Source: Cyprinodon diabolis
Lineage: Eukaryota; Chordata; Actinopteri; Cyprinodontiformes; Cyprinodontidae
NCBI GenBank assembly: GCA_030533445.1
Contig: CM060080.1
Location: 5,460,052 to 5,524,051, forward strand
DNA length: 64,000 nucleotides
Reading direction: 5' to 3'
Under the pieces are notes generated by a model. The model saw nothing but the letters and a program-made list of their open reading frames with translations. It had not been told where the DNA came from and did no database searches. The position numbers and the translations under genes were made by a program. Of the stretch, positions 35,197 to 64,000 are shown one piece after another. Within the stretch, counting starts at the first letter, position 1. Every line of letters starts with the position of its first letter.

Positions 35197-36215
35197 ACTA
35201 TCTAAATATTTTTTTTTCAAACTGAATTAATATTTGTTTTTGCTTTTATTTTTGTTTTTAATCATTCATTTTTATTCATATCTCAAAAGAAGACACCACA
35301 GTAAAAAACATCAGCATTCAAAGCTCTGAATTTCCAGCCATAATGTTCCAGCAGAATAACATCATTTATTGCTTTAGGATGTTCAAATGCAAATGTGAAA
35401 GTGCATTTGTATCTTGAATTTTACGGGTGATTTACACCTTTTCATATATTCATACAGACCAGTTTTCTGCATATCGTAAATATTCTGCTTAGTTAATAAA
35501 AGATTCATACAGTTTAGCTTGATAGTTTAACTTTATAGTTTATTAAACTTCATCTGAAAGCTCAATAACATTTTTTCGGATCCAGTGGTGACCAATGTAT
35601 CTAAGCCTCCTTCTCCTTAGCGACATATGACAGCAATGGTAAACAGGTCAAGCCCAAGGACCCCAAAACTGATGGCGAGATGGAGCGGGGACCCCCTAAT
35701 TATATATATTGTATGAAATTGTGTTATATCAAACTGGTCCTATAGTCACTCTATTACAGATGGAGTCATGTAACAAAATCATTTCTCCCTGGTATTATTA
35801 AAGTATTTCTCATTCTGATTCCTGGTTGATGGGACAGGTGTTGTGAATTAAACGGTACCGAGCTTGAAAGAGCTCCTGTCTGTCGCTGAATGTGTGCATT
35901 GATGACTGAAAGACATCTTCTGCCTCCATTTATCTGTTTACTACAGTGTGTTGAATTCATGCTAATGTGGATTTAAAGACATTTCAATTAGTGGAAAAAA
36001 CTGCAGGGGGCACCCTAGGGTTCGCGGGCCCCCTGTTAAAGAACTCCGTTTTATAAAACAGCTCAGAAGCTTCGCAATGAATATTTGAATCAACCTGAAG
36101 GATTGACCAAAGAAAAGAAAAGAAAATCACAAAAACGCTCATGTGCATGTGTCTCCCATTTTTCCGCTATAATTTAGAGCCGCAACCTCCGACCAAAGCA
36201 CTAATAAAGCTACCT
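34151..36215. other. Intergenic between colec11 and myo6
   Basis: AT-rich sequence with an (AT)n tract at about 35163-35194. No exon recognised. Confidence 0.45.
35163..35194. repeat. (AT)n microsatellite
   Basis: About 16 uninterrupted AT/TA dinucleotides. Confidence 0.96.
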
Positions 36216-36224
36216 GTCACGGGA

Positions 36225-36426
36225 TCTTACGAGCTGCACCTTAACGCACCTCCATGGTGACGTCACGGGCGCTCACCGGGACGCCAGCAGTGCTTTCTGT
36301 CGATGCCTCTCTGTGCGTCCTGTGCGACAGCAGCGCGAGGAGACGCGGATAAACTTAGACCCTTTCAGAGCCGTATGAGGGAAAGAGGAGCTGAAACCCA
36401 ACCGGGCCATCTGAACAGATAAAACG
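36225..36426 (+). promoter_or_regulatory. myo6: CpG-rich region with CRE; candidate myo6 promoter/first exon
   Basis: A CpG-rich interval stands out in AT-rich surroundings and contains a perfect palindromic CRE (TGACGTCA, 36258-36265). The sequence 36290-36426 could be a non-coding first exon ending at 'aaaacg' before GTACAA, though that donor is weak. It lies 5.6 kb upstream of the myo6 start exon on the same strand, which fits the non-coding first exon of vertebrate MYO6. No transcript evidence is available. Confidence 0.45.
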
Positions 36427-38060
36427 GTACAAACTTTAACAGCGTTAATTATTATCCAATAACTGCAGAAACTTCTTGAGGCTGTTTAATGGAAACGATT
36501 TGTCAACTGAAATGCACTTTTTTGTTATATTATATTATTGCAGTTTTCTGGAATATAACGGTTCAATTTAGTCTTCAGTAAAAGTAACCCTGTGATCTTG
36601 CTGCTTTGGAAAAATATTACAGCATTCGCCTTTCATTCACTGTGGATTCATGGCCTGCTTCCTCTTCTGATCATGTTTTATTGCACAGTCTTTCTCTAAA
36701 TCTTCCTCAATAATCAGAGTTTATCTGGACCCCATGCTTTATATCTGCTATATAAAATTGTGATCTTGTTTCCATGTGTTTTTTTTTTTTTTTCCTCCCA
36801 GTATTCACTCCAATCCAGTTCCTTTTCCATGCACCCTGGTGCAGTCAGGAAACAAGTGGCAGGAAAGAGGAGGTGTGTTTGTGTGTGTCCTGCTTTAACT
36901 CGAGCCAGTGTCCATACATGCATATTTTCTGTCTTCTGATTTGTATACTCTTCAGAGTGATGGCTGGCTGACTTGGGTCCAACTTGAAGCCTATCACCTC
37001 TCTGTCTGGATTAGGGTCAAATACTAAGAGGATTACTATTTGGGTTGCAGAGTCAAAGTTTCTCAGGGAGATCTGATTGTGTCTTTCTGCAGAGTTTAGA
37101 TGTCTTTTCTAGCCATTGAGGCAGATTTCACTTCACTGTATGTTATATGAAAGAAAATGACGTTGAAAAAGCTGTTGTCATATATTAATACTATTTACAC
37201 CTCTTTGTAAGCCTTTTCAGCTGTTTGGCTATCCTAAGTTGACAAACTAAAGGGATCAAAGTTATGAACTTTAGCATAACTTTTTTTCTTATCCACAATT
37301 TAACATAAATAGCGCCTCCAAAAGCCTTCCCCCACACAGCCTTGATCTACCACTTCAAGGCTGATCATGTTTAAATGTGGTTCTCTGATTAACTGCATAT
37401 AATGTTTAGTTTCAGTTAGGAAAAACATTAAAGGCTTAATTTATCTACTTTAGTTTCCGTTTTGGGTTAAGTTTTTGCCTGGAATGAGTTGATGGTATGT
37501 TCTATCGGTTTTTATTGCTGCCGTTCTGTTTTCTTTTATTGACTTCACATTTTGTGTTGTTATCAGTAGACTTTTATAAGTTACTGTAAAGACTTCAAGT
37601 TCCTTATTGTACCCGGTTTTGGTTTAGTGGGTGATGGATCCTTGGATATCTTCCCTGTGCTTTGTCTGCTGGCCTACGTCAGAAGAGATATGTTGTAGCA
37701 GGAGTCAGGTGATGGTATCAGTGAATGTCAATGTTTAATGTTGCTAACATTATTGTCACACTATTCTTTTTGTAGAAGGTCATTTTAAGGTACTTTAAAA
37801 TAAAGAGCCTCAAATTTTCTAAAGGTTTATGAATGTATTACCTCTTTAATCCAATAGTACACTGCTGCTTAACTGACTAAAAGAAAATAGATGCCCTTTT
37901 TACATGCCTCCAATATAAACTAATTTAACAATAGGAATATATTTTGGATTGCTAAATGAATGTTTTCGAAATAAAAACTGAAAATATGTCAGTTTTTATT
38001 TCCTCTGGTCACATAACAAACTCCATCCTACGTCTTTGTCGTCCTAATATCTTAATGACT
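36427..38060. other. Probable myo6 first intron, no exon seen
   Basis: AT-rich sequence; the 65-69 aa ORFs near 36.8 kb have no domain. Confidence 0.4.
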
Positions 38061-38509
38061 AACCTGACTCCGCCAGATGGATTTGCTGGATTTGCTCCGC
38101 ATATCCATCTGAAAACCTTCCGTTGAAGTAATTTTGGGAAGGGGCGAAAATACTGGTTAGCTGATTGGCCTATGTTGGTGATAGACGGGCCAAATAAACC
38201 AATCAGATCAACGAAGCATATGACGTACTAACAGAGCGACGACGAAAACACAACCACAAGCCAGGCTGCTCTTGCCGAAACCAGTCGGAAGAAGAGCAAA
38301 AACATCTTTTCCTCTGAGAAAAGCCTCCAGAGCAGTGTTTTGCTCTTCTTTCAGTGAAGAAATACTCTGTAATTCCGATAAAACTTGCTCGATAGCCACG
38401 CTAACCCTAGTTTCATCGGCTGAAGCCGCCATGTTCTTTAGACTGAACTGTCACGCTTCTCGTTGCGTCACACCTCAACCCGCCTCAAAGCCAACGCTGA
38501 TTGGACGTT
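38061..38509 (-). mobile_element. RecQ-exon element, copy A (truncated)
   Basis: It begins (plus strand) AACCTGACTCCGCC and runs to about 38509 ('ttggacgtt'), losing the other 130 bp present in the full copies. The minus-strand frame starts at 38432 with MAASADETRVSVAIEQ. It contains 'SSLKEEQNTALEAFLRGKD' and the Walker A 'LPTGFGKS', then diverges into a non-helicase tail (SLACGCVF). Confidence 0.88.
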
Positions 38510-38719
38510 GACAGAAATCAGGAAAGCAAACAATGAAGACCAACATGTAAGGAAGCCAGGGTGTGGTCAGTTTGCTTTATTGTTTCTGTCTTTCTGTCAC
38601 TTTTATCTGTCTGAATCCCTTTTACCAGTACTATGCCATGTTTATCAAGTGTTAGCAGACTTTCGGTTTGTTATATCAGACGCAACTTGCACGGTGTGTT
38701 GATGTCTTTACGTTGCGCT

Positions 38720-39960
38720 CAATGGTATCATGTAAATTGGTGGATCGACCTGGGTCTGGTGTTCCACAGCATGCTGATGAAAGCCTAGGCGGTTTTAACA
38801 CAGGTCGCCTGTCGAGTCATTTGACCTGGGTAGGCACGAGTCAGTGAGCTGTTCCCACTGCCATTAAAAGTGATGGTTCCCAGGTTTAAAGGTTGTTGTT
38901 TTCTCGGTCTTTGGGAAAGGGCTATCAGTGTTACAAGTTCTAAGGTGCAGAAGGGGAGCAGGTGTTTTAAATTTGGTGCTATTGCTCCACTTGAATTTTA
39001 GCATAGCACCTTATAGCAAAGGGTTGTAATGATGTGAAAGCAAATAATGTTGCCCAATATAAAGATGGCTCAGGCTATAAGATTGCTAACAACCTGAGAG
39101 CTCATTAGAGGACTGGGTGGTTAACCAAACACGTTCAGTGAACATGCTCATTGTCGTATCCAGAGGTTTTCTTTTGAAAATTGACTTTTTAGTGCTACCA
39201 GCTTTGCTGCAGCATTTGAAGGGTTAGAGGTCATCTGCGTCGGCACTCAGACTTTACGCCTTATACTGCATATATTTTGTCTGCATGCTTGCCATCCCAA
39301 AATGAAGCCTCTTTTAGAGATGATCCTCCGGAAAGCCCATAAACAGTTTGCTGACAACAGTAGATCAAGGACATGGATTACTGGAACTATGTCCTGTGGT
39401 CCGGAGAGAGAGAGAGAAAGGTAACCCTCTTTGATTCTGATTGTGTCTAGCTTATTTGTCAGTAAGTAGGTAAGGAGTAGAAAGACAAGTAGGTCATGCC
39501 TACAGAAAGTCATGGCAGCGGGAGTGTTACAGGTTGGGGCTGCATGAGTCCTTCCAGTTGTAGTGAACTACAGTTCATTGAGGCAAGCATGAATGTGAAC
39601 ACCCACTGTGACATACTGGGGCAGGAGCTCCTACTTATAGATACTGGGCCAAGGGGCAGTATTTCAACATGCTAACTACTGCAGACACACCTCAAAGATG
39701 ACCATCACCTTGCTAAAAGAAGTGAGGGTAAAGGTACTGGAGTGGCCAAGCATGTCTCCTAATTTATACTCCACTGCATATCTGAGGAGCATCCTCATAT
39801 GGATGGTTGAGGAGTGTGAGGTCTCAGACATCCACCAGTCACAGACATGGGGAGAGGATTCCAGTGGGAACATGCAAAGCTTCTACTTTTCAAGAGAGTT
39901 TAGAGAGATCTGGAAAATATTTTCATCTCAAAAAAATTATATTTGGGGCACAATTTTCCC
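38720..39960 (+). pseudogene. Degraded Tc1-like transposon
   Basis: Broken frames recall a Tc1 transposase: 'KDMDYWNYVLWSGE' near 39370-39412 (first catalytic Asp region), 'GVTGWGCMSPSSC' and 'ELQFIEASMNVNTHCDILG' near 39520-39620, and 'VLEWPSMSPNLYS' near 39737-39770. Multiple stops and frameshifts are present. It is clearly older than, and distinct in sequence from, the intact copy at 27.1 kb. Confidence 0.72.
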
Positions 39961-40429
39961 CCTGAACACCAGACGTCATTTAAATGTTGTTTTATAGGCT
40001 AAATCTGGTCAGTCCATCATAGTCTTGATTTAATCCAGAAATAGTTGTGCCAAATGGACTGTTTTTGATTGTTCTGATTTTGCTCCACTTTGGCTCAATA
40101 ATAGATGTTGAAAAGTGTTTTCAATGATCTGAAAATTACGTCTTTTCAACTTTCATTTTCCAACCAAATGTAGACTTTCAATGTCTTTTCAACCAATTTT
40201 TGCTCCGTGGGTGGACATTTGGTGCCAATGTCTTGAGATATTAAAGGTTTCATATTAAGCTATTGATTTAAGGTAAAACTACCTCCTTTATTGAGTAGTA
40301 GTTTTGTGGGCAGAGATATTCAACTGGTCTGGCCTTGGATGATATGAACAGGTTAATAGTTGGACTAAAGCTGAATTAGAGAGAACAGATGTAATGCTCT
40401 AACACCTACACTATACCTACTTGTTTCTT

Positions 40430-41190
40430 GAGGGGTTGCTGGGTGACTGGTGCCTACCTCCAGGGGACGTTGGGCAAGAGGCAGAGGGCCACTGGTCAGC
40501 AGTCCATCACAGGGCCAACAAACACATGTTGATTTCTAAATGCAATTAACTGAAGGCAAGTTAATTTACATAATGCATCTCAGGAGCAAGGCAAAGGGCT
40601 GTACATAAACAAATCATAATAGGGAAACATCGAGGGAAGAACAGTGTAGTAGCAGGGTATTAGAGAAGACAAAAAAATGAATAAAACTGAGTATTAAAGG
40701 TGATTAAGGGATCAAATGATTAGAGAAAATGAATAACAAAATGAGCGTTAAAGTGAACATGGAGGCAAGGCAAGGCTATTTATACTATCATTTCCCTCTT
40801 AATATAACCCTTGCTTTAAAACCTGGGGGATTTTTAAACATTTCTCCCTGCAAAGAAGGGATTTCCTGGAACTTTTGCATCATCTGCAAGTTAGAAATAT
40901 GCACACATAATGTGGTCAACTTCATATAACTAGGGGTGTCAATCTTTAAGCCTTTTCACATCTGGACAAAGAGCCAGATGCTTTCCTGGGCACGTCTCTA
41001 ACCTTCCCCCTAACCTCATGTTTGGGGAGCCCCTTGTCACATTCCATTTAACCTGTTAAGGTTATGGTTGAAACGGGTGTACCTGGAGAGAACCTAGCCA
41101 TGCAAGAGGAGATATGGAAACTCCATGCAGAAATATGCCAACCAAGACTGATTATTGCAACAGCATACCAGCTAGCTGCATCACCATAAG
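40430..41190 (+). repeat. Interrupted RTE-type LINE tail (family B)
   Basis: 'ggtgcctacctccaggggac' and 'cagcagtccatcacagggcc' (40450-40520) continue 500 bp later at 41040-41150 with 'gtacctggagagaacctagc' and 'aaactccatgcagaaatatg'. This gives the same order as 6065-6420, with foreign sequence in between. Confidence 0.6.
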
Positions 41191-41998
41191 GCCAAGCTTT
41201 ACGACTGTTTTCATATTTTCAATTGATATTTGTCATTGAAGAAAATGCATTAGCCCCCATTATTTAGTTGAGTGGCTGCTAGAACAATAATGTTTTATTT
41301 GTTTTTTGTTTTTAAGGTTGTAACTTTCTGTATAAGCCTGGTTAACTGTTACTGATTTTCTTCATTCAAATGGGCATGTTGGGTCACTTGAGGTCCTGTT
41401 GTCCCCTTGAGGGATGGCAGGAACCCTGCAGGGGATATTTCCTGCCATACTGGGCTGGGGGAAATCCTCTCTTATAAGATCAGTGGGGTAATAAGGAGTT
41501 AATGGAAAACAAGGCAGACCGCAGCAGCTGCTCAGCTCAGGTCCCTCTCAGATAATGCAAAAAACTGGGAAATGTCGCTGTTGATCAATTTGTTTTTCAC
41601 ATCAAATTTTGGAAACTTGTTGCTACTGTGATAAAGTGTATTTGTGACTTACAATATATTGTAAAATACAAACAAAAGCACTGTAATGTAATGTTAATGT
41701 GTATAATTTTAAAAGGCACAGAATAGATGTTATTCTGTCAGAAATCACCATGTTAGACTTTTGTGAGCAGCTGTATTGACTTTGATCAGCTGTGCAGCTT
41801 AGATGTAAGACTGAAGGACTGAATGTTGATCTGATCAAGCTTTGGATGTTTATTTTGGATGCTAAGAATCAGGCTCCATTTTAGGAACTGACATAAGAAA
41901 AAAATGCAAATCTGTGTCTAACTTTGCATATTTGTATGAAAGAAAGGCTCTTTTTCTTTGTGTTGCCCACCTTCCTCTTTCTGTCCCTCTCTCCATAG

Positions 41999-63462
<21,464 letters not shown>

Positions 63463-63840
63463 TAAAGTCCTCGTCACGTCACTGAGGAGCCAAACTTATG
63501 CGCTGCTCATAAACAAGGAAAAATGCTTTGCATGAAGAGGACTTTTCTCTCGCTCTTTGATTTTTCTTTCACAATCTACGCTCACATTTCCTTTGAGCTT
63601 TTCGATTAGAATGCTAATTTCTCAGGGGACAAGAAGATTTTTTTTCCCCCCATTTTCTGGGACCCTATAATGTTTTTCTTTTTCTGTCTTTATTTAATGG
63701 CTGTTAGTTCTGGTTACTTGTTGGTTACTCCCTTACTTGTTGTCTAAGTGTTTTTTGCTTGTTTTGATGTTTCTTGAGGAATTTAAAGATTTTAATAAGT
63801 GACTGATATAAATCTGTCTCAAGGAAACTTGTTTTACTCT

Positions 63841-63871
63841 GTGTGTGTGTGTGTGTGGGGGGGGGGGGGGG
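63841..63871 (+). repeat. (GT)n-(G)n tract
   Basis: About eight GT units run directly into about 14 G residues. Likely length-variable. Confidence 0.95.
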
Positions 63872-64000
63872 TGGATTTACTATTAGCAAACACTAAACAG
63901 TTGCCTAGGGCCCCAAGTTCCTGGGGGACGGATAAAACCTTTTACACGTATTGTTCATACAAATATTCCTTATTTGTGCACATTAATTATGTTTTTAATA

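Noticed and set aside
36714..36971. 65-69 aa ORFs near the myo6 promoter
   Set aside because: Low-complexity Phe/Lys runs and no domain; not a convincing exon.

Overview
The window is vertebrate nuclear DNA, most likely from a percomorph or killifish-like teleost. It shows split genes with consensus splice sites, long AT-rich introns, abundant microsatellites, and a typical teleost mix of Tc1, hAT, Tigger/pogo, Penelope and LINE fragments. There are no operons, and most long ORFs are repeats or antisense shadows. I ran no homology search. Gene names rest on remembered family sequences and on exon-by-exon frame checks.

Three host genes are supported. (1) dcdc2c-like, minus strand, about 16.7-19.0 kb: two doublecortin-domain exons, the first with a 1-base frameshift. 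(2) colec11 (collectin-11/CL-K1), minus strand, 31.1-23.8 kb: six coding exons that join in frame to a 272-residue collectin with signal peptide, Gly-X-Y collagen stalk, neck and C-type lectin domain. COLEC11 and DCDC2C are neighbours on human 2p25, so this pair looks like conserved synteny. (3) myo6 (unconventional myosin VI), plus strand, 42.0-63.4 kb and running off the right edge: thirteen coding exons that join in frame to residues 1-491, covering the P-loop, switch I, switch II and TEDS threonine 405. A CpG-rich region with a perfect CRE at 36.2-36.4 kb is a plausible myo6 promoter. colec11 and myo6 are therefore divergently arranged.

Layout: 0-16 kb is gene-poor and repeat-rich, with a GC-rich retroelement-like block (3.5-5.5 kb), an RTE-type LINE tail (6.1 kb), a Penelope fragment (7.3-8.0 kb), an internally deleted LINE (10.0-10.3 kb), a 1.77-kb Tigger/pogo derivative (10.8-12.6 kb) and a 281-bp MITE (16.0 kb). 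16-19 kb is dcdc2c; 19-23.7 kb is intergenic with a (TA)n tract, a hairpin and a hAT remnant. 23.7-31.4 kb is colec11, whose large intron holds an apparently intact Tc1 transposon. 32.5-33.7 kb is a hAT element with an exact 8-bp target duplication. 36-64 kb is myo6, its introns loaded with an 834-bp palindrome, a LINE and an LTR-like block.

The most unusual feature is a family of about 0.5-kb elements (four copies, at 38.1, 49.1, 50.4 and 53.2 kb). Three are flanked by exact 9-bp direct repeats. All carry what looks like a housekeeping-type promoter plus the first coding exon of a RecQ-like helicase (motifs 0 and I). This resembles a Pack-type (gene-fragment-carrying) non-autonomous DNA transposon.
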